Source: Erysipelotrichaceae bacterium (GTDB lineage Bacteria > Bacillota_I > Bacilli_A > RFN20 > CAG-826). Taken from it: a DNA stretch of 64,000 nucleotides. Below, in pieces: positions 52,701-60,900 of this stretch; the first letter of the stretch is position 1, and every line of letters begins with the position of its first letter. Under the pieces are notes generated by a model. It was not told the origin of the DNA and made no database searches. It worked only from the letters and a program-made list of their open reading frames with translations. A program made the position numbers and the translations under genes. The stretch spans positions 1 to 64,000 of the forward strand of contig SVBB01000005.1 in assembly GCA_015059105.1 (NCBI GenBank), in the 5' to 3' direction.

Positions 52701-53672
52701 TTTAAAAGTATCAACCTCTTCGTATTCAAAATATTCTTTACCAGTAGAGGCGCTATCGAGATTGTCATAATCAAAGATTTCCGTTCTAAATCCATAATAA
52801 TAACAACCTTCGATGAGATTATCTTTAGTTACATGGACGTTATTCGCGACATAGCTATCGCCACTCTTACTCATTTCGATAGGCTGGTCTTCACTCAAGA
52901 TGGAGATCGTCGCATCAAAGAGCCAAGAGGAATTGCCTGTCTTAAAGTCAGTAGATTTGATTGTATTACTAATTCTATAAACATCTTCTTCTACTCTTTG
53001 AGGGTCAAAAGTTGTCACGCCTTCTTTTAATTCCACAAAGTTAAGAGCGGAATATTTACTTGCAGGATTTTCACCTAAATCAACTGTAAATTTAAGACCA
53101 TTAACAGCAACCGGAACAACATCAAAATCACTTTGGTCGAGATTTGCTTTAATGGCAACACCAACAACTTTGTGATTTGCTAAAGGCGCTTCATCCATCG
53201 TGATGACAAAGGATGTATCAACTTCTTCGTTAACAATGACAACACAAGTGTCATTCTTATCGTTACAAGACGCTGTAACAGTCGCGACACCAGGTTTTAA
53301 AGCGGTGATTAAACCAGTGTTAATGTTGACATCAACAATCGTATTATGGTCAACGTCATAATGTACTGTTTTGTCAGTAGCGTCCACCGGGAGCACTGTT
53401 GGAACGAGTTGGAAAGTATCTCCGACATCGAGTTCAAGATTGTGCTCGTTAAGGGTCACACTGCTAACAGGAACAACTGGAGAACCACTACTGGATGAGT
53501 TGGAACTCGAGCTTGATGGGTCTAGGCTGCTAGTTGATGATGGCCCAACATCAGAACTACTCGCCGGAATTTCTGAACTGCTGGATGAACTTGATGGAAC
53601 CATCACATCACAGGCAGAAAGCGCAAGTAAAAACACCGACAAAGCGGAAACTAAAAGAGTTTTCTTCTTCAT
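46725..53672 (-). CDS. Giant modular surface lipoprotein (2315 aa)
   Basis: Lipobox LSAC with Cys21, then about 50 residues almost entirely Ser/Pro. Modules in order: a Big2 Ig-like domain (about 75-150), an InlB-type repeat (about 355-425, GTFVLPKSTFTAPDGKQFEG), repeated beta-sandwich modules beginning YYVVGIIGG or HYYVVGKING and ending in VYFRPEGG...GWYEGYFYVE, a second InlB-type repeat, a second Big2 (about 1590-1680), further beta modules, and a C-terminal starch-binding-like domain (YIVGDFCEWSAS...YKYKIRLDNDAHNWGDNDNW). Probably binds polysaccharide at the surface. Long cysteine-poor mature chain; own promoter likely. Confidence 0.85.
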   Translation of the reverse strand: MKKKTLLVSALSVFLLALSACDVMVPSSSSSSSEIPASSSDVGPSSTSSLDPSSSSSNSSSSGSPVVPVSSVTLNEHNLELDVGDTFQLVPTVLPVDATDKTVHYDVDHNTIVDVNINTGLITALKPGVATVTASCNDKNDTCVVIVNEEVDTSFVITMDEAPLANHKVVGVAIKANLDQSDFDVVPVAVNGLKFTVDLGENPASKYSALNFVELKEGVTTFDPQRVEEDVYRISNTIKSTDFKTGNSSWLFDATISILSEDQPIEMSKSGDSYVANNVHVTKDNLIEGCYYYGFRTEIFDYDNLDSASTGKEYFEYEEVDTFKALKALKNGTFNFTITGSSLKVDLVEIDPEYTITFSAGEGSGSMDSVVMQAGTFVLPKSTFTAPDGKQFEGWQVGNEAELQYPDAEIDIEGNVTITAKYEDIPANQYYVVGIIGGEDKWDATDYELVENGQVEGEYLLENYISLKAGDGIKVMNSNGYVYYPDGEDNEYDIPVDGEYKVYFRPEGGHQGWYEGYFYVERNTEKSVVITGTAPTHNVYAYGWDSSDNKYVVEVDSFDPLTSKYTFDFGTNTDLITGYMFVEVRDDLHPITPSTSGNDWSTIVLRESNHITMSDTSTEWKAIVNQVTVAPLADWDNPVVYPLTYVQEKNNYVSDQITLNVGDKFFLACENYYLHYANLLESFCTPETYASFTHDGDGNLVVVTAGKYTIYALPGGFSIVSEEDLYRVKAKVNGSPIELTDIKEQSSEYKAEYRIYLADGDKISFYDRNGDELNLYYGENPAVAEFKAVGYKFYDFKVDADLKVAITDYVTTSKTVSIDEAIAEGNSVAVWAWNKDKTFNKAYPATIDGTNVTFNVGADIFNVDGFLLVEVKEGEKFDGSDWTSAVVVRKTYDYAYRTTNSCIWVKPNNIYVNDVANALSEDTVNVGYFKSETLTLYRNDVLYVKIIDGTSDHYLHYNDLDLVKTSETVQGYFSGTGTYNDFIVLQDGQYIFHANAEGVFIELVNVIHDYELYKLACGSAVDSDPNKWAWDTALVGTHVDIEEANAIGQVKYQLTVTEPLNMKVLSIKGVYYGDNYLEGNTPDESDSNIYLDAGVYNIYFKIYTNGYKIALDRTKGLAIYVNGAWNQSKIATEKVDGKYVFEVNGLKAGDVLSFSYDAYSKDTDMENNNLTDGMAIIEGGDLTVTVDPVAFKVRVSGYTPVPVVNNYALVGSMNGWVETDTTYSFVSTGENQVSLLNVQLAKDAKFKVCINGVWDGCLSYEALSDEAKSLDIGGTKVFVDDKDDNHNIILAFGRYYNFVINTQNNKISASIVKVSITQKPSAEGETTNIPVDKGIEYFLPANPYDAPSGQQFAGWLVNEQVKQPGASIGVLTDDVTIVATWEDIPVVHYYVVGKINGDSGKWSTKEYELSENPSVTGEFLLSESLMLKNGDGIKVMNADATVYYPSGSGNEYQVAKDGLYQIYFRPNGDGGEGWYNGYFYVQELPVATTLEVSYSGGDIVVNSSISNLSTLTVIVKDQFGSKMEEFLGSAGKEGVTYLVDGVAGNTVTVIKNNTVITVQYLGLSNTFNVNVIEQVIPATGLAIRNGEDEYASGTLFMGETLTLNCEFTPANTTQAELLAWKSSDEDVATVANGVVTPVKEGNVTITAFIDLDQDGVIDEEETVRDTCQVAVEYKYSITIGSKKVQLTKSNDVDQGYDEKFEYVGDELDIAKEQAIVVRIAGENKAANPKAGGVLNINNAVKPSDTLKTSLAVNDAHAYVLHKNEGNVWEVWLTGVTFIDAYKVVCKDEMLPSSGFMFVDAYDELPEGEKANYLAQYKSVFDVSANELFKPMNCVNMETFPFNCVSQEEGHVYFENPSGSNIKPLYAGQVTLYFKVANDANKTVTIYLGFVGANYKLQVGEAPQTDLAFDYNGGTVQFKKDDVALSKDQTFKIFDTDGKTALGLTPEAGAEEYISYDSGTKTYTVLKDCEVDIFAKAAGTVYFGVHSTEETIYKVLGVGDIWNYSTSTAVLEKDEESLPEGVAHQWSIQLGLDKSTKIKVNDGNSLWLGFESVDDGGAKANFVADDDDNIVVNIAGNYKLYLREKNEKLTIYIEAINTNVTFKATCDDILDGESLYVVGDFTFVDETAWKASDSYKMVYDNTEGCYKLTIQLLPKEEYNYKFVRIASSDPTTYVWENTVQKNRIFAVGVDAVVENKGAITFPARPSPDPEPGEKVTITFHADLKNKGDVTDWGGSVYIVGDFCEWSASNANAIKLVETAANSKIWEGTVEWTVNNTYKYKIRLDNDAHNWGDNDNWYPNDDQSITVSEATTININW

Positions 53673-53752
53673 ATAAAATGTCCTCTACGCATAAATATGC
53701 TTGTAAATACATTATAATGCGTTTTTTTATATTTATATAATTATTTTTTATG
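53673..53752 (-). promoter_or_regulatory. Short gap with probable lipoprotein promoter
   Basis: TATAAT on the minus strand (about 53712-53717) and AGAGGAC before the ATG. No terminator for the upstream phosphatase operon was found, so read-through into the lipoprotein gene is possible. Confidence 0.35.
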
Positions 53753-55909
53753 TTAGAGAGTGATAACGACGTAACTATGGCCGTTTTTATACTCATAGGA
53801 GGTCGTTTTCGCTAAGTCTTTAACAATGGAAATACCAAAGCCACCTGCAACGATATCTTCACTATATTCTTCTAAATATTTCTCTGTGTTGTCTTTAAAT
53901 GGGTCGTAGTCATGACCGTTGACCACAATACTGATTGTCAATACATCTTTACTATAAGTAAATGTCACTTCAATGACTAAATCATCTCTTTCTTCATAAG
54001 AGATGTAATTGTTGATGAGTTCATCAAGAATCACCCCTGCTTTTGGTTTAATCTCATCATCTAAATAAGAGAATTTCTCATTGAATTTATCGACCATATC
54101 GACGATGATTTGAGGATTTTTTTCTTTATAGACGAGTTTTAAAGAAGCATTGTTAAATCTCGCGATCATCATCGTCACATCATCAAATGGTTCTTGCCCG
54201 CTGGTGAATTGACTTAAGGCATTATTCATATTAGAGATATATCCATCTAGAGATGAACCACTAGAGGCTTTTAACGTTTCTTCAATGCGAGAATAAGAGA
54301 ATTCTTCGCGTTTATCATCGATTGATTCATTTAATCCATCGGTGAACATAAAGATCGCATCTCCTTTATGGAAAGAATGTTTTTCTTCGATGAAACTGAC
54401 ATCTGGGACCGCGCCTAAAACATAGTTAGATTCACCATCGAGTTTGATGATTTCATCTTTAGAGATGATGTATGGTTTTTCATGACCAGCGTTGACGTAT
54501 TTGATTTCTTCTTTCTTAAAGTTGATAACACCGATAAAGGAAGTGACAAATAGACATTCATCGTTATTAGTGGTCAACACTTCATTCACTTCTTTCACCA
54601 CTTCTGCTAAAGAACTACCGCCTAATAACTTCGATTTGATGAGCTCTTTGCTCTTCATCATAAATAAGGAAGCTGGAATACCTTTACCAGAGACATCAGA
54701 CATGATGATGGCGAGTTCGTTGTCGTTCAAATAGAAATAATCATAGAAGTCACCACCGACTTCTTTGGCAGGTTTAATAAAGGAACGGACGGAAATATGT
54801 TTATCATCAAATGATGATTTTGGTAAAGCTTCAAGTTGAATCTTGCTCGCGATTTCAAGTTCGGCATTCATTCTTTCTTTTTCGCGCATGCTGTTTCTGA
54901 TGATGTCGACATAATTGACAATTTGATTTTCCATCGCTACAAAAGAACTACTGAGCATCATGATTTCATCGCGTGACTTAATATTTGGATCGACGACTTC
55001 AAATTTCTCATCATTTCCTAATCTATCTGTCGCGCTTATCGCAGCTTTATTCAAACGATTGATATTCTTCACAAATACCAAATATGAAAGAAGCGCGTAT
55101 AAAAGGATGATTGCTAAACTAGTGAATAGCATAATCAATAATTCATTGATTAAAACTGGACGGTACTGTTCATATACACGTGAAGTCTCATATTCGACAA
55201 ACATATAACCGATGACTTCAAACTCCTGAGTTTCATCGTTTTGGGCCTTGATTTCGATATAACGAGTATTGTATTTACCTAAAGTAAATCCTTTGATGAA
55301 ATCTTGACCGATATCATAGGTAGCATCGGTTTCTTTTAATTGATAATTACTAGCAGGGCAGTGATAATACACGCCTTTTGTTTTGCTCGTCCCAATTCGT
55401 GAATCGCAGATGAAGACGAAACGATTAGAATCGTTAGGATCTTTCACCGCGAAGAATGAGACTTGATCGCTATAAAAAGAAGCGTTCAATAGGATTTGGT
55501 TAATCGCATTGTAATTCTGTTTAAAAGTTGGATAATCACGCGTCATGAAAATGCCGTCTGCATAGAAATAAGGCAAATTGTTTTTAAAAACTGTTTCATA
55601 TTCAATGAATGTTGAATAATCCTTTTGCCTTGCATTATGGACTTCCGGCGCATTGTTATAGATATTCATCACATAATCTCTAACGTAAATGAAAGAATTG
55701 ACGTTGACATAAGTATCACTCGTCGCGTCGAGTTGATTATTCGCATATATCAAAGCTTCGTTCGCAGATTCATTTAAATCATCAGTCGCTTTTTTAATCG
55801 AATAATTGTAGTTGACGATAATCGCGGTTGTTGAAGTGATTAAAGCGGTGATAATACCTAAAAGTAAAACCTTTAAAAGAATCGGAAAATAAAAGCGCTT
55901 CTTTTTCAT
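53753..55909 (-). CDS. Membrane SpoIIE/PP2C-type phosphatase with sensor and C-terminal ATPase-like domain
   Basis: 718 residues. TM1 (about 10-30), extracellular sensor (35-245), TM2 (about 250-275), HAMP-like linker, then a SpoIIE phosphatase (about 360-590) with metal-binding EVGGDFYDYF, MSDVSGKGIPASLFM, NAGHEKPYI, FTDGLNES and FDDVTMM. It ends in an HATPase-like domain (about 600-718) with AGVILDELINNYISY and AGGFGISIVKDL. It should dephosphorylate the STAS protein next door in response to an outside signal. Combining phosphatase and kinase-like domains in one chain is notable. Confidence 0.88.
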   Translation of the reverse strand: MKKKRFYFPILLKVLLLGIITALITSTTAIIVNYNYSIKKATDDLNESANEALIYANNQLDATSDTYVNVNSFIYVRDYVMNIYNNAPEVHNARQKDYSTFIEYETVFKNNLPYFYADGIFMTRDYPTFKQNYNAINQILLNASFYSDQVSFFAVKDPNDSNRFVFICDSRIGTSKTKGVYYHCPASNYQLKETDATYDIGQDFIKGFTLGKYNTRYIEIKAQNDETQEFEVIGYMFVEYETSRVYEQYRPVLINELLIMLFTSLAIILLYALLSYLVFVKNINRLNKAAISATDRLGNDEKFEVVDPNIKSRDEIMMLSSSFVAMENQIVNYVDIIRNSMREKERMNAELEIASKIQLEALPKSSFDDKHISVRSFIKPAKEVGGDFYDYFYLNDNELAIIMSDVSGKGIPASLFMMKSKELIKSKLLGGSSLAEVVKEVNEVLTTNNDECLFVTSFIGVINFKKEEIKYVNAGHEKPYIISKDEIIKLDGESNYVLGAVPDVSFIEEKHSFHKGDAIFMFTDGLNESIDDKREEFSYSRIEETLKASSGSSLDGYISNMNNALSQFTSGQEPFDDVTMMIARFNNASLKLVYKEKNPQIIVDMVDKFNEKFSYLDDEIKPKAGVILDELINNYISYEERDDLVIEVTFTYSKDVLTISIVVNGHDYDPFKDNTEKYLEEYSEDIVAGGFGISIVKDLAKTTSYEYKNGHSYVVITL

Positions 55910-55915
55910 AAAAAA

Positions 55916-56212
55916 CTATTTAACAGTTAATATATTTTTAAATCCTGTAACTTTAAAAACTTCCTGACAGATTGGGGAGAGGTTATGAACTTCGAGTTCT
56001 TTACCTTGTGGGGCTAACGACTTTTTAACCGCGAGCAACGCGCGTAAACCAGCAGAAGAAATATATTCGAGATCACTCATGTCGATGATGACGAGTTTCT
56101 CATCGATTTTCTCTGCGTTCATTCTGTTTGTAAAGTCGACAGATGTCACCGTGTCGAGTCTTCCGGATAAATAGACGACTAACTGTTCTCCGTGTTTGAT
56201 GTTAATTTCCAT
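55916..56212 (-). CDS. STAS-domain anti-sigma-factor antagonist
   Basis: 98 residues, the typical SpoIIAA/RsbV length. VVYLSGRLDTVTS and VIIDMSDLEYISSAGLRALL contain the phosphorylatable serine loop. It is the switch protein between the RsbW-like domain (kinase) and the PP2C phosphatase. Starts 11 bases inside the MATE fusion gene, giving coupled translation. Confidence 0.92.
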   Translation of the reverse strand: MEINIKHGEQLVVYLSGRLDTVTSVDFTNRMNAEKIDEKLVIIDMSDLEYISSAGLRALLAVKKSLAPQGKELEVHNLSPICQEVFKVTGFKNILTVK

Positions 56213-57962
56213 TACTGATACCTCCGTTTAATTTTATTTCAAATATTGTGTTATTCAAATTAAGTATACGCATATATGTCATCTTATCAGTAAGATTTTT
56301 GATAAGTTTGATACCACTTGTGGAATATTCTTCCTCTTCATTTTCCTCATATTTAGTCGGATCAAAAGGCACTCCGTCATCTCTAATTCTTAATAATAAG
56401 TTATCTTCATAGAGCTTGAGATTGACATCGATATAACTGCTCTTTTCCTTTTTATAGCCATAGACGATGATGTTGTCCACCATCTCTTCTGCCGCTAAAC
56501 CGATGATTTGACTTTCTCTTTCTGGAATATTATGCTTCTTTGCAAATTCAACGATTTGTTCGGAGACTTTTGACGCATTAGCCTCATCATTCTTCAAAGA
56601 AACATCAAATGATTCGACATCGAGTTTTTCAAGCATGAATAAGCCACGGTATCCTTTTTTCCTATTATAGAAATATATAAATATATAGGTGATGATAACT
56701 GTCACAACTTCGTTAAGTGCAGAAGCAAGGCTATAACCCATTAATCCGTTCGTATGTAATAAGACAAGCGTCAACGGTAAAACGATAATCAATTCTCTTA
56801 ATAAGACGGTAACGATAGAAGCGACACTCTTATCCACTGTTGGATAATAGTTCATCGAGAATTTGTTGATCTCATACGGTAAGAAGGATATTAGATAGAC
56901 CCATAATAAGTTATTGACATAGCTAGGATTATCAGAATTATTAAAGCCGAATATCGCGCAGTATACATTCGGGAAAATGAGAATGAATAAGGATATCAGC
57001 ACTGTAATTACAATATTGACGACATATATCTTTCGAGCAATAGACCGTAACGAATAATAATCCTTTTCTCCATAGAATATCCCACATAACGTAGGAATGA
57101 TATTAAGTACACCACCGCATAATAAGTCGAAGAGGAACACCATATTGGAAATAAGACCAAAGATGACCAAATCAAAATCGGATAATAGTTTACCGATAAA
57201 GATATTGATGATGAGCATCTGCACTGCTGTTAATAATAAATTAATCGCAGAAGTCGCACTGGCCTTGCTCACATCCTTAATCATGCAACCCTTAAGTTTG
57301 AAAGTGAAAGATAATAATCTCTTTTTACTCACAAAATAGAAGATGGTGACGATAAGTCCGACGAAATATCCTGCCCCAGTAGAAAGAGCTGCACCCCACA
57401 TTCCCATTTTAAATACAGCGATAAATAATATTTCTAAACCAACTTTCGCCGCATTAGAAACGATATAAAACAAGGATGATAAACGTGGATTATTATCCAC
57501 AGCCATAAATGAACCAATCAGCAGGGCAAAAGTAATCACTGGATCGGTTAATAAAAACATATAAACATATGGATATGAATACTCAATAGAGGCTTCACCG
57601 AATAAAGAAGCTAATGGACGAGAAACAAAGAAGGAAAGCAAAGCAAATAGAAGTGATAAACCCATTCCGACAACCATCGTGAACGAAAATGTTCTTTTCG
57701 CCCCTTCCACATCTCTTTTTCCAAGTTGATTAGCGACGACAATCGATCCCCCAATTCCTAAAGCAAAACCTGGCATTTGAACAACATATAGAATCGGAAC
57801 GACAAGAGAAGAAGCACTGAGGGCTTCATTGCTGATCATATTGCCGATTAAAATGCCATCTACCAAGGAACCAAACTGCATTGCAAAAATCATCAAGATA
57901 GATGGGATGAGATAAGTGATAAACTTACGGTTAATAAGTTTTGAATTTCTTTCTAAACTCAT
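56202..57962 (-). CDS. MATE-family transporter fused to an RsbW-like ATPase/kinase domain
   Basis: 586 residues. Residues about 15-440 are a 12-helix MATE transporter (start KFITYLIPSILMIFAMQFGS, with GIGGSIVVANQLGKRDVEGA). Residues about 455-586 are a GHKL/HATPase domain with N-box LAAEEMVDNIIVYGY, G1 IRDDGVPFDP and G2 STSGIKLIKNL, as in anti-sigma kinases. Overlaps the synthetase gene by four bases (ATGA), so it is probably its exporter. The fused kinase domain would place a partner switch directly on the pump. Confidence 0.9.
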   Translation of the reverse strand: MSLERNSKLINRKFITYLIPSILMIFAMQFGSLVDGILIGNMISNEALSASSLVVPILYVVQMPGFALGIGGSIVVANQLGKRDVEGAKRTFSFTMVVGMGLSLLFALLSFFVSRPLASLFGEASIEYSYPYVYMFLLTDPVITFALLIGSFMAVDNNPRLSSLFYIVSNAAKVGLEILFIAVFKMGMWGAALSTGAGYFVGLIVTIFYFVSKKRLLSFTFKLKGCMIKDVSKASATSAINLLLTAVQMLIINIFIGKLLSDFDLVIFGLISNMVFLFDLLCGGVLNIIPTLCGIFYGEKDYYSLRSIARKIYVVNIVITVLISLFILIFPNVYCAIFGFNNSDNPSYVNNLLWVYLISFLPYEINKFSMNYYPTVDKSVASIVTVLLRELIIVLPLTLVLLHTNGLMGYSLASALNEVVTVIITYIFIYFYNRKKGYRGLFMLEKLDVESFDVSLKNDEANASKVSEQIVEFAKKHNIPERESQIIGLAAEEMVDNIIVYGYKKEKSSYIDVNLKLYEDNLLLRIRDDGVPFDPTKYEENEEEEYSTSGIKLIKNLTDKMTYMRILNLNNTIFEIKLNGGISNGN

Positions 57963-60900
57963 ATATCAGTCCTTTCAAAGAAACCGAGAGTTTCAAGTGC
58001 TTCAATCGCATTTCTTAAATATTGATAATCGGTGATTGGCCACTTATATCCGAGGTGATAAAGTGCCTTATTAGTAAATTCGTTATCAGAAAGGATAAAT
58101 GAGTGGGTATGCATATCGCTTGATGAATAGGAAATAAGAGAAGAAACTAACATGCTCTTCGTATCATCCATCATCATCTTTTTCATCGATTCAAGGAACT
58201 CTTCATCGCTGACAACTTTGATATCAAAACCAAGTTCATTTAGCACATAAATAATGTCGCCCATTTCCACCATATGGGAATTAGCAGAATGGAAAATAGT
58301 GAATTTTTGCGGTGTTTTTGCTAATAAAATGATAGTTTTTGCCACTTCATCAATTGGAGAGAAGTCAACAGTGATATCCATCGAATTGACTGGGAATTTA
58401 TGTAAAGTTGCGTATCCTTTTAGGTCGCGCATAAAGCCGTTAGTAATCGAATTAGCCTGGAACTCACCATCGCTATTTCGACCCATCAAGTTACCGACAC
58501 GGATAACCTTTGCGTCCACCCCATTTTCTGCAGCTTCAAGGATTGCTTTTTCTGCATTGAATTTAGAATGCACATATTTATTGGAGACATCTTGACCGAA
58601 GTCGAGCATATCTTCTTTCATCTTGAAGGATGGGGCAAATTTGTTATCGATATTTTCACCAGCGACAGAAAGCGTTGAGATTTGAATGATGCGACATTTC
58701 TTCTCTTTTGCCACTTCAATCAAATTGACCACTCCACCGACATTCACTCTTTCGATGATATCGTCGTTAGCAAAGTGTTTAACAATCGCCGCCGCATTGA
58801 TGATGGTGTCGAAATCATATTGTTCAAGTTTTTCAATTAATGTCTTGTCGGTGACGTCCCCGTCCACTACTTCGACAAGTCGATCTACTTCTTTATTAAG
58901 CGGAGAGTCAAAGTAATAAGCAAGTAGCGCTGATAGTCTTTCTCTTGAAGATAACTCACTATTACCTCTAACTAAAGCAACGACATTGATATTTTGATTC
59001 ATTAATTCTCTTAAAATATGTATGCCTAAGAATCCAGTCGCCCCTGTTAATAAGACTTTTTTAATCTCGTGTTCAGCGATGACATCATTAATTTCAGCAA
59101 CTGTATTATGGATAAGAGCTTTATTATCAGAAACAGTCTCGCGTTTTTCTTCTTTCTTATTAGTTGCTTCACCAGTTATTTCTGCAATATGTTTTTCAAG
59201 TTCTAAAACGGTTGGATAATCGAAGACATCGCCGTACGCGATTGGTAATGATGCATTAAGCGCGAACATCGCAACTTTCGAAACGCTTAAGCTCGTCCCG
59301 CCCATTTCAAAGAAGTCATCATCAACACCGACGTTATCCGTTCCTAAGACTTTCTTGAAGATGCCTAATAATTTTTCCTCTAAATCATTAGAAGCAGCTT
59401 TTACATCCTTCTTCTTTTCTTCCATCACTGGTTCAGGAAGTGCTTTTTTATCGATTTTGCCGTTAGGAGTAAGTGGAATCTTTTCTAACTGCATCATCAC
59501 TTTTGGAATCATATATGGGGTTAATGATTTAGCCATATGAGCGGTTAAATCATCTTTATCCACTTCTTTTGACGCCGCGAAATAGGCGACTAAATAGTCC
59601 CCATCAGTAGGATTGGTCTTCACTAAGATGACGGAATTAGAAACACCTGGATAAGAATTGAGCACTTTTTCAATTTCATCGAGTTCGACTCTTAATCCTC
59701 TAAGTTTAACTTGGTTATCAAGTCGACCAAAGAATTCGACATTGCCGTCATTATTGATACGGGCTAGGTCACCTGTACGGTACGCTCTTTCGCCGTTAAC
59801 TTCGATAAAAGCAGTTTTTGTTTTTTCAGGCATACCGTAATAACCTAAACCAACAGAATCCCCAGCAATTGTTAAATCACCAATCGCATTCGTTGGTAAG
59901 ATATGACCAGTCTTATCTAAGATATAGACTTTCGTGTTCGCGACTGGTTTACCAATTGTCATATATTCATCTCTAACAAGAGAATAAGTACAAGTGATCG
60001 TCGTTTCAGTTGGACCATATCCATTATTGATAGTCGCGTTAACACCTAATCCTCTAAGTTTATTACATAATTCAATTGGAACATTCTCCGCGCCCATATC
60101 GAGTTGTTTAAATCCTCTCAAGGCATCGATGAATTCTTCCATATCAACAAAGTTAGAAACAAAGGATGGAGTCATAAACATCACATTGACTTTATTCTTC
60201 TTTAAAGTCTTGGCAAGCAAGAGAGGATTTTCGATTTCTTCTTCGCTAGCGATAACCGCAGTATAGCCATGAGTTAAGACGACAAATTCTTCTTGTAAGG
60301 AAGCATCAAATGAGAATGAAGCAAAAGAACATGCGACGCAGTCATTTCCAATTTCTCGATATTCTCTAGTTGCTAAGTTAGAACCATCACAAACATAGTT
60401 CATGAGGTTATGATGGGCAATCATCACACCTTTTGGTTTACCAGTTGAACCAGATGTATAAATCATATACGCCAAAGAAGTAGAAGGAATCTTCACATTT
60501 GGATTATCATCCTTTTTAGAAGTTAAAACATCTTCAATGGCAAATGGAATAATGCCAGTTTTTTTGATTAAATCTTGGCGATTTGCAATGATTTCACGTG
60601 TAGAAAGCATAAATTTGCTCTTGCTATCAGTGATGATATATTCGACACGGTCATCAGGATATTTTGGATCAATTGGAACGAAAGCACCACCGGATTTAAC
60701 GATGCCTTGTCTTACAACATAGGCTTCTTTAATACGCGGCATGAACATCACAACTGGTTGGCTAAGTTCCACTTTATTATCGAGTAAAGTATGAGCAACT
60801 TTGTTTGCTGCTTTATTAAATTCATCATAAGTGAACTGACCGTTACAACCGATGACTGCCACTTTATCTTTGTTTTTAATCGCTTGTCGTTCTAATAAGA

